Origin: Siphonodentalium dalli | Lineage: Eukaryota > Mollusca > Scaphopoda > Gadilida > Siphonodentaliidae | DNA length: 64,000 bases | Direction of reading: 5' to 3' | Assembly (NCBI GenBank): GCA_032622095.1 | Contig: CP136061.1 | Span: forward strand, 59,415,301-59,479,300 | Shown: piece after piece, positions 1 to 13,463 of the stretch | How the letters are laid out: each line of letters begins with the position of its first letter | Position numbering within the stretch: position 1 is the first letter of the stretch | The notes under the pieces: model-generated | Told to the model about the DNA's origin: nothing | The model's input: the letters and a program-made list of their open reading frames with translations, nothing else | Database searches by the model: none | Program-made: the position numbers and the translations under genes

Positions 1-150
1 ACTGGCTTACAAGGTCAAGGTAAATATTGTTAGGCCAATGTGTTCTCTTATATATTCGAGGCTCCCGGTGTAAGACTCGCATATATAAGACAATGCATTG
101 GAACAAGGTTTTCGCTAAAATCCAGGAAGCTCAGGTCATGGAAAGGTTAA
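1..150 (-). repeat. Palindromic dispersed repeat P1, copy 1 (partial)
   Basis: Reverse-orientation copy of a family found five times in this window. Its core is an inverted repeat: CCAATGCATTCTCTTATATA and its complement flank a short GAGTCTCCC-type centre. One outer flank carries a segment like CTGGAGCTTCCTG and the other a segment like GTTAGGCCAATG. This copy is cut by the window start. It looks like a MITE or other non-autonomous palindromic element; no coding capacity is seen. Confidence 0.7.
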
Positions 151-1236
151 GAAGAAGACCAATCCATTCAAAGCTTGCGATTTATACACATGTCTTTATC
201 TCTACTTTAAATAAAATTGATGAGATGGCTCTATTTGAGCATCTGATGCTTGTTGTCAAATCCTCTTCCTCACGTCTTGTCTTCTATACAGACATGTGTC
301 ATGTTTCATATTTATATGCATTTGGGAAGAAATAAATAATGTTTAAACCAAATAAAATGTATCCCCTGTTCTATAGAAAAATAGAAAAAAATAGGCAATA
401 ATAACAAAGAACGGGCGTCGGAAGGATAGCCAGAAAAATGTATAGTTACGAAAAGGGTAGCAATGCTGTAAATGCTGAAATACGTTGAGTGATCATTCAT
501 TGCATGAGTGGCAAATCAGTGACATTGACAAATTAGGATATATATGTTTCTGATTTAATCAACGGGTTTTCTAAGAACAATAACCCAATTTACAACACTG
601 GGCATCTATAACGGTAGTCATTGAGATATATTTAATATACGTTGCCCCATCATTTTGGATATAACACTGCAACATTATGATGGGATGAGATAGCCAATAG
701 GCATATCATAACTTCATAAGTTCATTAACTCATTAAAGAGCAAACAATTCGAAAGACGAGGTTATAATTGCATGGACACCACATAGAACCCAGAGATGAA
801 CCAAATGCAAATCAGTTTAAATCACAGAATAATTTCACATCCTCTAGCAGACCATTGTCTGTACTATGTCGTGAATTTCAAGGCGTCTGGCAGGGCGATT
901 GCCATGTGTTTGTTGTTGCGAAACTTGGTCGGGGAGTCAACCGAAATATGAGAAATTTTGTAACGGATCATATTTGAAAAAAATTTGAATTTCATTAATT
1001 TCCCGACATTTATTTAGTAGCTGATTCTGGGCATATTATCCGGATTTTGTTTGTAGAATAATCCCAACAAATATTTCCAGCCAAGCTGAGAAAACTGATA
1101 ATTGCTCAACATTAATTTAGCAACACTAACTTTTCAGTCAAAATTGATCAGAACTGCTGTGTACCTTCACTCTTTTTATGATAGATTTCACGTTCAAAGT
1201 TAAGTAGAATTTTTACCCAACTCGTTAAGTAGAACC
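151..1236. other. Intergenic, nothing recognised
   Basis: AT-rich sequence with only short open frames. No splice-bounded exon, repeat copy or motif was recognised. Confidence 0.5.
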
Positions 1237-2126
1237 AGTTTACTCAACAATGTCATCACAGTTCCTGAAATGTCCCCAAAAAAATGGCAGGAAAGACTTG
1301 GGCAAACTTTCATGCCCACTGAATGGAAATCAATTTACAAAATGGCAAGTAGGATTTCAAATGACACTAGTCTATTGTCTTTTCAATTCAAATAAATCAT
1401 GATATTTTATATACTAACTCCAAACTTATGAAATGTAAAATATCAGAACCAGAAATGTGCTCTTTTTGTCACACAGGAAAAGAAACATGCCTACATCTAT
1501 TTTATGAATGTCATGTAACAAAATCTGTATTACTAGAATTTCAGCAGACTATTAAAGATAAATGTAACCTGCAATTTGAAGTGTCACAAAATAACATTAT
1601 ATTTTATGTACCTGATGGAAATCCAAATGAAGGAATAATAGAAATTGCCATACTTCTATTTAAGAGATATATCTACTCTTGTAAGATAAAAGCTACTAAC
1701 CCTAATTCACATGGTTTTACAGAATGGTTAAAAACTTATAAGACAATTGAAATTGTGCCATTAAAGGGCTATTCTACAAAAAAAGATATCTTTTTTCAAG
1801 AGAGATGGAATATAATTAATGAATTATTTTTAACATAAACATAAGAGATGAAAAACACACAAAAGTATCAACGGTGCAGAGTCTAAATTGATCAATATCT
1901 TATACCATTTAATATATACTCAATCATATAAAATTATTTGAACATGTTTATTTCAGCCTATGACAAAACACTTTATATTTTATCCCACTCATATCGATAT
2001 CTTTAAAATATTTTTGTTATGTTTTAACCAAGTGTATGTATTGTGTCCTTGATTCCTCACATGTCTGTATGTATTTATTTGTTTAGACCCGAATAAAAAA
2101 AAAATAATAATAGTTTACTCAACAAT
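1237..2126 (+). mobile_element. 5'-truncated LINE insertion with 15-bp target-site duplication
   Basis: The direct repeat AGTTTACTCAACAAT occurs at 1237-1251 and again at 2112-2126. Between them lies an 860-bp body containing the end of a reverse-transcriptase-type reading frame, a 3' untranslated stretch of about 250 bp, an AATAAA signal at 2092 and an A-rich tail ending in AATAATAAT. Truncation at the 5' end, an A-rich 3' end and a 15-bp target duplication are the standard marks of target-primed reverse transcription by a non-LTR retrotransposon. The duplication is still exact, but the reading frame is broken, so the copy is old enough to have decayed or came from a decayed source. Confidence 0.85.
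1264..1838 (+). pseudogene. LINE ORF2 C-terminal fragment (post-RT zinc finger region)
   Basis: Two frames read as one decayed protein. From 1264 the frame gives a W-x-x-x-L-G plus EWKSIYKMASRIS-type segment. It then meets stops near 1396 and shifts to the frame opened at 1428. That second frame (136 codons, stop at 1836-1838) starts with MKCKISEPEMCSFC and continues to HLFYECHV. The pattern C-x2-C...H-x3-(E)-C is the C-terminal zinc-finger-like motif that follows the reverse transcriptase domain in L1/Tx1-type elements. Palm-domain motifs are absent because the element is 5'-truncated. At least one frameshift and internal stops make it non-functional. Clade assignment (L1/Tx1-like) is an inference from the motif. 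Confidence 0.75.
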
Positions 2127-3803
2127 TTAGTTAGCGACACTATATACATATAATTACACCGGGGTTGAATTAATTGTTGAATAACATTTTAGAGATTGTT
2201 ATAGGCTGGTCAGCCTTCTTTCCCAAGATTTATTTATGCCTAGCTCGCGGGACACCAGAGATAGAAGAGATAGTAAGTCATTAAATCTATATTATAATGC
2301 GACTCTCTATTGTCATGTAGAAATTGATATTCTGATTTTCTGCACAGAGTGGCGGGACCAATTCAACGTTGAGACATAGTTAACTATGATATCTGCGCCA
2401 ATGTGATTTCAATGTTTATGTTCACAATGAGGCATTAAGTGATTATAAAATTATTTTTGTGACGAAGAAGGCTCCCAATTGTCCGGAAATCTAACCATAA
2501 CTGAGAATTCCTCGCAAGTGTTGGATTGCTTCTCACTCAAAATTAATGTCAGATGCTTCGTCCAGGGATCAGTTCGTATATGTAATCGATTTTATATCCA
2601 AATTGGTAACAAGCAACGTTATTCCTATGCATGATTGTGATATGTCGCGAAAATTCAAGATGGATGGCGGGTCGGTACTCAGTAAGCTTTTCTGCTTTGG
2701 TATTTTTACAAAGCTGTTGAAAAAATTCCTCAGCGATCCAACATAATTAATTATTAACAGTTTACACAGGTTCACTGACTATTAAAATTGTGACAGTGGA
2801 ATCCAATTTAAATAAATAAGACACAATGAGCATGATGTAATGCTGAAGCTGTATTGACCGATCATTTAAATTAGTTCATCATAAAATAAACAAAAACACA
2901 CACAAACAACCGAGCCTCGAGGACAAGTGCATGTGCATGTCAGTTGCAGATTGATCGTTTGATGTATTTGAACTTCGATCGAAGTATATAAATATACATG
3001 GTATATCCCCCTCAACATTTATTCAGCTGCAGTTACTGCACGTCACGTCAGTCGGGGGCGGGGCCAAGTGCATCATGACTTGTTGCTCGGTCTGCGATTG
3101 GTCATTTGTAATTGTCTTTTATGTTCAGGTCACAGTATGTGTATGTTCTATACTCACAGAAGCATCGCTAATTGGTCACTTTGGATTGAGGTTACCTCGG
3201 CACCCGATGATATACGCAGACAATGTGTGTAATTTAAATTATCCAACTTCGCGACAAAACAAGTACTCTTTGCGACTACCGATAGATTGTAGTGCCTTCC
3301 GTTTTGGTCGGGAAAAGTTGCAAACCAGGTTTGCTGGTATGCGAATAATGTCACCATATGTACGTACATAAGCACAATTTATTTGGCAATAACAAACTGT
3401 GTTTTTTTTTAACGGTCCAAATAACATCTAATCTAAGTTATCCATCGCTTATATAAATGATGTATATAGACTACTAAATCGAGTACCGCCTAATACTCAT
3501 TTTTTTACCGGTACCGTGAGAATTGTCCAAGTACCGACGGTTCCGGTACTGGTACCGTTGAGAAGCCTGCAAACGCAATATAGTTAGTACATTTTAAATC
3601 ACATTTGTTCCATATCTCCACGGACACGGCCAGATCAGCCTCGCATAATACACCATTGAGGGCGTAATAATGCTTCCGCTGTGACAGATTAAATAAACCC
3701 CTATGCATCGGTGCCCGGTGACTCGACCCTAAGATGCATAACCCATTTGACATGTAGTCATAATCTGTTCAATGTTGCCAAAGCTGTAGGCTACCTACAA
3801 TTA
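2127..3803. other. Intergenic, nothing recognised
   Basis: AT-rich sequence with only short, overlapping open frames on both strands. None shows a domain or splice context that can be supported. Confidence 0.5.
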
Positions 3804-4313
3804 TACTGACCGGTGGCGACCGGTGGCGGCGGACTGCTGGAAAAAACACGGCATGCGGATATAGATACCACACCGACCGGTACTGGGTGCCATCATATTA
3901 TACTGGCCGGTGGCGGCCGACTGCTGGCAAACAACATGGTATGCCGATATAGATACCACATCGGCCGGTACTGGGTGCCATCATATTATACTGGCCGGTG
4001 GCGGCCGATTACTGGGGCTAACAACACGGCATGCCGATATAGATACCACACCGGTCGGTACTGGGTGCCATCATATAAAACTGGCCGGTGGGGATCGGCT
4101 GCTGGCAAACAACACGGCATGCCGATGTAGATACGACACCGGCCGGTACTGTGTGCCATCATATTATACTGGCCGGTGACGGCCGACTGCTGGGGCTAAC
4201 AACACGGCATGCCGATATAGATACGACACCGGCCGGTATTGTGTGTCATCATATTATACTGGCCGGTGGCGGTCGGCTGCTGGCAAACACCACGGCGTGC
4301 CGATATAGATACA
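3804..4313. repeat. Tandem array, alternating 88- and 90-bp units
   Basis: Six GC-richer units each begin TACTGGCCGGTGGCGGCC and contain a CGGCATGCCGATATAGATAC block. Unit starts are near 3804, 3901, 3989, 4079, 4167 and 4257. Spacing alternates 88, 90, 88, 90 because one type reads CTGGCAAACAA and the other CTGGGGCTAACAA at the same place. The array is therefore a higher-order repeat of about 178 bp. The first unit is longer through an internal CGGTGGCGAC duplication. Open frames across it are by-products of the repeat and are not called as genes. Confidence 0.9.
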
Positions 4314-6363
4314 GTTAGAATGACATACTTGTTAAAATACATGTGAAATAATGTTTAATGGTGATTTACTCTGAAATACCATGCGTTTGATTTCGTGTAG
4401 GAGTGTCGGTTTCTTGCCTGAAGATATGTAACAGTTATCGCTTTCGAGATAATAAGGTGTCATAGCTACAAAGCGCATAGAGAAAATATATAATATACTG
4501 TATATATATGAATTTGAAAATGATAGGGAGCAGAATGTGCCAGCATACATTAATCAGTGACAGTATCACCTATCGTGCGAGCTATTGTAGCAATCGATTG
4601 AAAACGAATGTGATGGAGCCAACGTTACTGGGGCGCAACCATGATTTAGTTAAACGCAAACGACTGTATAATGTGCATTAGATTACTTCAAACATTAATG
4701 GGATAACGTCGAAGTGTTTGTATGATTCTGCCTTGAAATCGATGGTAATATTCATGAACCATTTGTTCAAACTGATTTAATATCAACAAGCTGACAAAAA
4801 AAATTGCAGTAATATTCGATTTTGATATATATTTCGATGTCGAGAAAATTCAAAAGAGAATATTATTAAGTGTATTTTGCAACGCATTGGAGTCGTATAC
4901 GTCACATTTTCCCACTCTTCGTTGGAGTTACACAAATCACGTTGTTAGAGTGGTTCTTTATTGTCCACTTGGACCCACATATTTATTACCGCATGACCAT
5001 TGGAGAGTATAACGCGGCAATTCGATAGTTTTCTGTCTCATCAGTCCAAATCGCAGCAATTTTTATTAACAGTTGATATCAATAAATACCTGAAATCCTG
5101 TCTACAAACATTATATCTTCCAGAAAGACAAATTGGCGTCATAAATTATAACTTCGTATATATTTCGAACACAGTGTGCGGAACCAAACTCTTGCTACGC
5201 CAGTTGTATTCAATGAAGTTCCGGAATCGGAAACGGAATAATGTCCGTCTGGCCCGAAAACGTATATTGGGTTATCTTAACTGGAAACCATTTTATATTA
5301 ATGCACTGTTTCTCTTCATTTTAATCAACAAAATTATGTTGTATCTTAATAACTATTGCAGAGCGATGACAGATCTAGATTTTACTCTCAGGGTCTACCA
5401 ATTTCTATGTTGTTTGTGGTCCGGCTAAACTGCTATATATGATGCTGGTAGAGCAAATTATATACTAGTATTGAGAACAAGTACCGTTACTTTTTTTTAA
5501 ACTTGTACTGTTGTGTTAGGCTAACCTGAACACATCGAGAAAAAGCCATTATGTGTATAACACATAAATATTTTAATAATGGTTGATACAAACCGACCGT
5601 AATCGAAATGGACGTTTCTGTAAAGCATGCACCCGCGCAGCCATTACTTAAATATTTAAAGAATATCGGTTGTTGAAGGTTTCATATGTAGCCACTGTTT
5701 TCCTTGTATATCTCCGATTAGCCAAACATCGTGAACAACTTTAAAACAACAACGGTACATGTTCTTCACACCATCAGTTTGCCCCAGTGCACCAGCATTA
5801 TAGCAATTCATCAGGACCCACCAGCATAGGAAATTAGTAGGGCTGCTTGAACAGGGTTGGTTACATTTTGACAGACGAATGGTCAATGGATGGACACATT
5901 GCCAGAAAGACTTACACAATGGTCAGAAAGACAGAGCTGCAGACAGAGATACAGACAGAAATATAGAATATATATATATATATATATTTTTTTTTTTTAA
6001 AGAAGAAATTCTCATCTGAGGTAGGTGACTGCTGACGTGAAGAATGGAATAGTTTGAAGATTAAGAAAGGTATCCGTTCATTATTGAATATTTATTACAT
6101 GTATGTACTTACAGCTATACCGGTTTCGGCACGTCTTGCCTTTTCAATAGCTTGGAGTCACTGATGAAAGTGTGTACTCATCTTGGAGTATGTAAGACAG
6201 TTCATGGTGAATCACGTGATAATTACATTTAATTGAATTAAATTATACGAGGAACCTCATTAAATTGTTATGGCTTTGCCAGAGAGACGTGCCCAGACGT
6301 TCGTTTCTAAAGGCGCTTGTATCATTAAACGCTTGGACATAATGGTCATTTTATTTCAGTTTG

Positions 6364-6510
6364 ATCAGGGGGGGGGGCCAGGAAAAAATTTGCGTACACA
6401 ACGCTGAATTTTTTTTTTGCAGCACTTTGGACCCCCACCCCCCCCCCCCTCTTTGTGCAAAAAAATTATTTTTTTTCCACTCATGGTTTTGGGACCCCCC
6501 TTTTCCAGTC
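6364..6510. repeat. Homopolymer-rich dispersed patch, copy 1
   Basis: Runs of G, T and C (GATCAGGGGGGG..., CACCCCCCCC, CTTTGTGCAAAAAAATTATT) in the same order as the patch near 8140-8280. The two share a layout of C-tracts on each side of a TTGTG...TTATTTT segment. Probably a short dispersed repeat with expanded homopolymers. Confidence 0.45.
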
Positions 6511-8139
6511 ACATTTGAATGAAATTTATCAAGCTGGAGAGCCATTATAGGCAAAACCATCAGGGTGTAGAATGTCCAGTGAAGGTGGCTGATGTTGAGA
6601 AACAGAGAATGGTTAAATTCGAATGAACATATATAATAATTATCAGTCATTCGTAATTTGACCATTCTGTTTTTTCAAGCATCATCCAACTTTGGTGTAC
6701 TTTCGCCACCAGTTAAACTCAAATACTAATAAATTATAACTATGAGCACAAGCAATACACTCATGAGATTAAAAACATTTATCATGAAAAACTCAACACA
6801 ACCAGCTGACACAACCAGTGAAACAACTTAAAAAAAATATTTTATCTAATTATTTATTCCAGACTTTGCACTGGACTTTGTGTAATGTGCATTTATCCAC
6901 GAAATGCACTCGTGTTTACTTTATATATATTTTTAAAGTTGCTAGTTAAATTGAAGTTGTAAACACACAACACACCGGAAAATTATATGCTGCCCAGGTT
7001 GAGATGGGGTTTTCTAGATAAATGTTTTAAATCTCATATGAGTGTATTGCTTGTGCTGAGACAGTTCAGCTCTTTTTGTTATGCAGTATTTCATAAAGTG
7101 TATGTCCTATATATTTCCATTGGAAGTGTGTCCTTATAAGTGTTTTGACTGGTGGTATTAATATAGTTTCCTATGAACGATCCACTCCGATCTTATTGGA
7201 TTTAATGGAGGCAGATGTAGCAGTGACTTTCTATGCAAAATGTATCAGATATATTCATTTTCATTTTATCATCGATGTCGTTCAACTAACATTTCTAAAT
7301 TGAATTTTGAAAAACGTTGAAGCTGATTGAAGAATTATTTAAGTTACTTTAAACTCAGGTGAAGTTTCAATTATCGTTGTACAAAGTGACTTACAAAATC
7401 TGTATCTAATCTGGATTAAGAAATGAATGAGTTTAACCAGAAACTTTGGTTACATTTTCTGGTACAAAATTACCCAAGTATTTCAGACTAGACACTTATC
7501 AAACTGTTTCTTGCCTGTTTTACAATATGCAGTGTACGTGGTTAGATGGATCATTTTAATATTAACAATAGCTAAATGGTTGTAGAATAGCGCAAGTGAA
7601 AAACAGTCATGTTTTACTAAGAAAATGCTATTGAGACTGATAGAGATCCATGTGAATGTCTGTTCATTAATAATTGGGTATGTAACACTGTAGCACTTTT
7701 GTCTTTTATAGTATTAGTAACTTTGTGCCAGAAACATGTTTATAGATTAGAGAACAGGCATGTTCTACATTTATTTTACATATTATTTCAGTTTCATATC
7801 AGACTTAATTGGAGAGTTGAATTTCAGTTTGATACCACAGATAGTGGTAATGTGATATTTTATTTTACTTACTGAAGTATATGTGGTTTATTTGTCTTTA
7901 GAGTTCATTATAATATATTTACATACCAAGTGGTTATCCAACCCAGGTGGGCCAGCGCAGTTAAAAAATTCACAAAGGTTTACTTAGTATTAGAAGGGAC
8001 CTAATAATCAAAACATTCTGAGGCCAACCTGACCACAGATAACTGTACCTAGTATATTGTGTGTACACTACATGTGTTATTTAGATCATAACACATCACA
8101 ACAATCATTATATAGGCTAAACAGCTTGTAATTAGGTAA

Positions 8140-8282
8140 AAAAAAGGGCAAAAGGAAAAAAATTGCAAGCACCAGAAAACACCGGAAAAAACGTGTTTTC
8201 AGGAGCTGCGACCCCCCCCCCCCCCACCCCCGGCCTTGTGTCGGAATTATTTTGCCCCCCCCCCCCTGGTTTGATACCATTT
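8140..8282. repeat. Homopolymer-rich dispersed patch, copy 2
   Basis: Poly-C runs at about 8212-8236 and 8257-8266 surround CGGCCTTGTGTCGGAATTAT. It matches the layout of the patch at 6364-6510. C/G tracts of this length are prone to assembly length errors. Confidence 0.45.
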
Positions 8283-9834
8283 AATCTGTTGATGGGTTTG
8301 TGGTGGCGATTCCGTCTTTTCTAATGTTTTTCTCCTTAATATCACTTGCCATCTTTAATGGCAACATTCTATAAGAAGCATATGTATTTGCGCTATATTT
8401 ATGTTGCTTCATAATAAGATTTTTATACTGTGTGAAATTATTGATCATTATTGTGATATTTTCGCTCAGTGAAGTTGTCCAAAACAGCGTATGGTGTTAT
8501 ATTTATGATACATGTAGCCTCGTTGAACTTATGTTGTTTGGTATGCAGTTCATTGCATGCGTGTACACGTGAGTGTGGTGAAGGCAGTTGCTCAATTGAA
8601 GCACAAACTGGTAACCGGGCGTTGGAGAGACTCCCTAGTATTTGCATGGGTTAAAAGTATCCGATGGTCTGTATATTTTCTCGACAACAGCTTATCTACT
8701 CCGTGTGCAAGTACTTGGTGGCATGGGCTTGAGTTGCCAGACACAACAGTAGTTGGAAATTCTACCCCACACATGTAGAAATTGTTCTATTATTTGATTG
8801 TCCAACCAGTAATTAGTGGGGAATTTGCTGATTTTAGACCAACAGTAATTTTTTCTCTCCTTTTGATCAAAGTTGTATCCTAAATGACCATTTTCCAACC
8901 TTAGGGGGTGTCTAGTTAGAAATTTCCAACAGTTGGAAAGCTTGAGTTATACCAGTTGGAAAGGTCAACCCAAAGGGGTGCAAATTGAATTATGCGAACT
9001 TGTGAGGTCTTGTTCAAGAGATGGGGAGTGCTGTTGGAAATTTTAAGTTGAACGCGAGCCTCTAGCCACGTCCGTGTGGTTTGTGGTTCGATAACCACAG
9101 TGCAGTTTATGTGTGGCTGTTGTCACTAAAGCTCGCCAACTCTTCATTACAACTGGATACTATCCGTGCATATACAGCCGCGGCTATGGATACTAGATTG
9201 CATCCTTATGTGACCAACGAGTTCTCCACCCGCTGATTGCAACGGTGCAACCTGACTCATTTCATTCCTTAAAATTTCGTTGCTGTATAGAGTAGGAGAT
9301 AGTCTATACAATGTATAGTAAGGCGGGGTTTCCGAAAACAGCAACTGAATCAAACATTCAGATTCTGGATTGCGGAGTAATCATCATTGCTTCACTGTTG
9401 ATATATCGACTATTCTATCATACAGCGGAGATGGTCTCACATGATGATTCGATAATTGTCTGGGGGAAGTCCCATGCAAGAATCGATTAGCAGAATGTTA
9501 TGTAATCAGCATAAACCATTATCTGTTCATAGTGTTATTATTGGCGCCAAATTTGTGGAATTACGCGAACCGGGAGATCAAACCTGCGATGAGTAAACAC
9601 AGTTGGAATGGATTATACATTAAAGCCAATATTAGCGTTGTATATGTGTTTGGAAAACTGTTTCGAAAGATGTCAAAGTTCAAGTCTCAATTTGATATGT
9701 AAGTTATTCGTGCGAAAAAATTATAATATTGTTAACCTTTATCTTGGACAGGATCCCACAAACATGATGTAATGCGAATATATCGTCTCAATGACTCCTT
9801 CGAGATGTATTCTGGGCTCCAAATCAATTGTTTG

Positions 9835-10209
9835 TTAAAGTGATGTGAAACACTCCGGTATGGTGAACAAACAGATATGGAGAATAATATTGTTCAAAGT
9901 AGTATTTTTTACAAAAAGTGTATCAAAATTCACAGCACACACCGCCATGCTTATATATCAATTAAATGCAGTGACTATCGATGGCCAAATCGTTTTCGTT
10001 AGTTTATCGCCGATAGATGCGTCCCGAATCGAGAAGTAAATATTTACAATTGAGCGTAGTTTAGATGATGTTTTCTATGGAGTGGTACGGTCGATTTGCT
10101 GGAGATGTTCGGTGATGTAGTAGATTTCTACATTCCTCCAGTTGGCATACTGCCTGAATACTAACTTAACAGTTTAACGCACCCGAACAATTCCATAATA
10201 TGTCTTTAA
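9835..10209 (+). mobile_element. Dispersed element family A, full-length copy 1
   Basis: A 375-bp non-coding element that starts TTAAAGTGATGTGAAACACT and ends CATAATATGTCTTTAA. Internal landmarks shared by all copies are GTCCCGAATCGAGAAGTAAA, GATGTTTTCTATGGAGTGG and CCTCCAGTTGGCATA. Other copies are at 18225-18606 (reverse), 34901-35232 (reverse), 39386-39705, 60589-60957 and a short 5' piece at 36281-36356. The TTAAAG/CTTTAA ends form a very short inverted repeat. This suggests a TTAA-targeting MITE, but the superfamily is not proven. Confidence 0.85.
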
Positions 10210-10589
10210 ACATAATTATGCCACCAAGTCTTCTTGTTATAATATACAGTATATAATATAACAGTAGGGAACTACTACGACATAACTACTTATACCTAGG
10301 CAACGTGGTAGGACAACAATTCTTCTCATTCCTTATATATAGACTATTCGTAGTCATATACACGTTCTGGAAGCTCAAAAGCTCGCGAACTTCGATGTGG
10401 TTTCCTCCTGCATGTGAAGCTAATCAGACATAACCTTTAAAGAAGCTATATTGTGTTGTATAACAACGACCACATGCGTGCAACATATGCCTGGAGCAAA
10501 AATAAACGCCGAACTGTCGATCCACATGCCTGCGACATACGACTTTTTTTTTTAATTGTCAGCTTACAATTACTATTCATATTATCTTA

Positions 10590-11177
10590 GATCAAGTCTT
10601 CTCGGTCCACAACAGCTTGGGATATCGGTTGGGATTATACTGTTTTGGACCGAGTCCCGCCTCGTTGTTTTTCCACAACTGATTTTTATTCAAAAGACGT
10701 ACTATGTACAAATGGAGCCCGTGCATTCACGTAAACCCCCGAATGTGATTAATCATCTGACATGTCCGCGATTAATCTGTCTTCAAAATGATATATCATT
10801 TACCGTGATAGAAAAAGGTAAAGCGAAGATACGATCGTTTAATGTATTGTTTACATGTATTTTGTGATAGCGTGACATATCAAAATTCTCTGGAAAACAA
10901 GGCCTTTTTTTACTTATAAATCTCGTTTCTTTGACATTTAACGGACCTCTGATATATGCATGTTTGATATCATAATTCTTGGGAAAGGCTTTCCTCTATG
11001 TGCATATACGCAAAGCTTCCATTTAACCTAATCCGAAGACATACAAGCAAGATAACTCCCGCCCACGATTCTGGTCGTTAAGTCCGCTACAGAAGAGTGA
11101 TGGGACGGGACTCGGTCCAAATACAGCATTAAGCTAACCGATATCACAAGCTGCAGTTGACCGAGAAGTCTTGGTCA
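10590..11177. repeat. Inverted repeat pair, ~80-bp arms
   Basis: The left arm (10590-10672) contains AAGTCTTCTCGGTC, GATATCGGTT and TTGGACCGAGTCCCG. The right arm (11098-11177) is its diverged reverse complement, with the same blocks in mirror order. The spacer is about 425 bp with no recognised coding content. A 103-codon frame at 10556-10867 overlaps the left arm and is not supported as a gene. It is probably an old TIR element. Confidence 0.7.
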
Positions 11178-13463
11178 ATATTACCTATCCTCATTCAATA
11201 CATCAATTTATTATTAGATTTAACCCTTGCACAATTTCACATTTTCTTGTTGTACATTTCTTCGACTTGATTGTAACCCTCTCGCCATATATGCGTGCAT
11301 GGAGGAATATAAATCAATCTTATATGATTCTAGTGTATAAAACAACAAGTTTGGAGCAATGAATGTCAACCAAAAGACGCTGTATTGTATTACCTTTCTT
11401 TACTAAATGGATTCTCCCGCTGTGTTATAACACATTACACTGGAATGGCATACTATTCATTTTGAGGGGTGTTCAGGAGATATCAGTAGACTTATTATTC
11501 TGAACATTTCCCTTAGGGAACTACTCGTCAATGAGTATTTAGTATAGAAGGGTTAATTTTTCCGAGGATGTTCAATTGTTTCACATTGTTTCTATGAATT
11601 GCCGGGAGAGCATTAATTGTTTTATTAATGTTGCAATAACAAAATAACATTCTTTGGAAACCGTATATATATAGTGTATACGTGTATGTCACATTTGATT
11701 TGCAATATTTTTCACCGAAAGAACGCAAAAATAAAACCGTGTTAATAGGATGGTCAGTGTTGTTGGTGTTGTTGTTATTATGTGTATATATATGCAGCCA
11801 CCTTTATGTTCTATTATTATTTACATGAAGAAATCTTATCTTAGCTACCCAGTTATGCACATGTAATTAGAGATTATTTCGTCTTATTTAATTAGCAGTG
11901 AGGCTTTACTGTAACAGCAGCTGGTATTCAACTCCCCTATAGGTGGTTTGCGTTCGTTTGGGATCTATCGGCGTTTTAACCTTCGAGTTAGGCCATATCA
12001 TGTCAGTTTTAATGTCGGGGAAAGACCTAACAGATGGTCAAATTCGTCGGAAAATCACTTCAATTAACGTATTACACCGCCGACTCCCGATAAGTAATCA
12101 TTGCCTGCGTAGTACGCACTCGAGTCATGCAAGTTATACTCAATGTGCACGAATCACAAATATGCGCCTATTTTGAGAATCGAACCAGCTTCGTCACCGC
12201 TAGACAGAATATGAATGACGGACTCATGTCCCATGAATATTGGCTGAGGATAAAACACGACTTACACTTACTAATGCGGTATGTATACCTTGTGGACTGA
12301 GCCACCAATACGGTCGATTTCATTTAGGAACCATTTGTATACATATCTCTGATTAATCACAGCGTGTTCTTGGAAACCGTAGTCGTGTAGTTGGCATTCT
12401 TGATCTTCCGATTATCATATAGATTGTATCTCACATATGCGAATCGTGGGTGATATGACGTAATGACGTTCGATCAGAATTATTCCGCCCGCAGAGGAAT
12501 AATATTCATGGACGGTTTATTCAGAGCCCGGAACTGTTCGGTACGTAAATCTTTCATCCAAGTTATTCCCATGAAAGATAACACAATAAAACAAAACAAC
12601 AAAACAGATTTACTAACTCTAGTCCCTGACGCCTTATTATTTCCTTTCTAGGAAATTCGGACCGGACAGTATATCGACGAGAGAGGAACTACATATATAT
12701 TACTTATCTATCCCAGCTTTATTTCACGTATACCCAACCAAATTTAGGAAATCAAGGGTGTTTATGCACAAAAGACTGTCTCAAATATATTGACCTATAA
12801 TCAGATAATGTATCTGTGCCTGAGTCCTCAGCGAAATAGTTATAAGTTACAGGACGTTTAGTTGCCGGATAAAGTGTCATGTGAGACGAAGATATATTAA
12901 TATAGGTCGAGATGATAACCAGCGCCCAACTATTCTCTATTGCTATTCACTTATTGCTTCGGAGATTCTATGTTCCCGAGGTCATCTAGCCAATATATAA
13001 ACGTGTTGTAGATGCCATGCAATTTTCTCTCATGCATGATAACGTATCTATTCCACGCAGCGCACATGTGGTGTCTAATAGGCGCAACTAACGACCCTCT
13101 TCGTCCAATAATGATCCCGATGAATCGAAGTATTACGCCGAGCCAAGATATCAAAGCGGTGAACAATTCCACATACTTACCAGCTTCAAAGACACAGATA
13201 TTATGATTAGCCTTCTTCAACTCAGAGTAAAGCTGCTCGGTCCACGCTCTTCATGATAATAGCCGGTATATAGACTTTGGTTAATCAACCCTTCGATTCC
13301 TGAATGGTCTATCCCATTCAATACTCACAAAACTTCATAGGAATGGTTACTTATTCATGTGTGTTTAGATAGAATTTAGGTAGAATATTTTAGATATGAT
13401 TACACATTTAAACGGGCATGGTTCATTCAGGCTTTTTTAACAATTATAAAAAATAACATAGAA
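11178..13463. other. Intergenic, nothing recognised
   Basis: AT-rich sequence with scattered short frames and no supported feature. Confidence 0.5.

Larger units (their letters stand above)
4314..9834. other. Intergenic, low-complexity patches only
   Basis: No exon is supported. A 142-codon frame at 5000-5428 has no recognised domain and ordinary AT-rich composition. A TA/T run lies at 5969-5999. Two homologous G/C-tract patches are listed separately. Confidence 0.5.

Noticed and set aside
3804-4313. CRISPR-like array
   Set aside because: Whole units repeat without unique spacers, and the context is eukaryotic.
3813-4318. Three overlapping frames with HADIDTTP-like repeats
   Set aside because: By-products of the 88/90-bp tandem array.
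5000-5428. 142-codon frame
   Set aside because: Longest frame outside repeats in the first 10 kb, but it has no recognisable domain or splice context, and AT-rich composition like its flanks.
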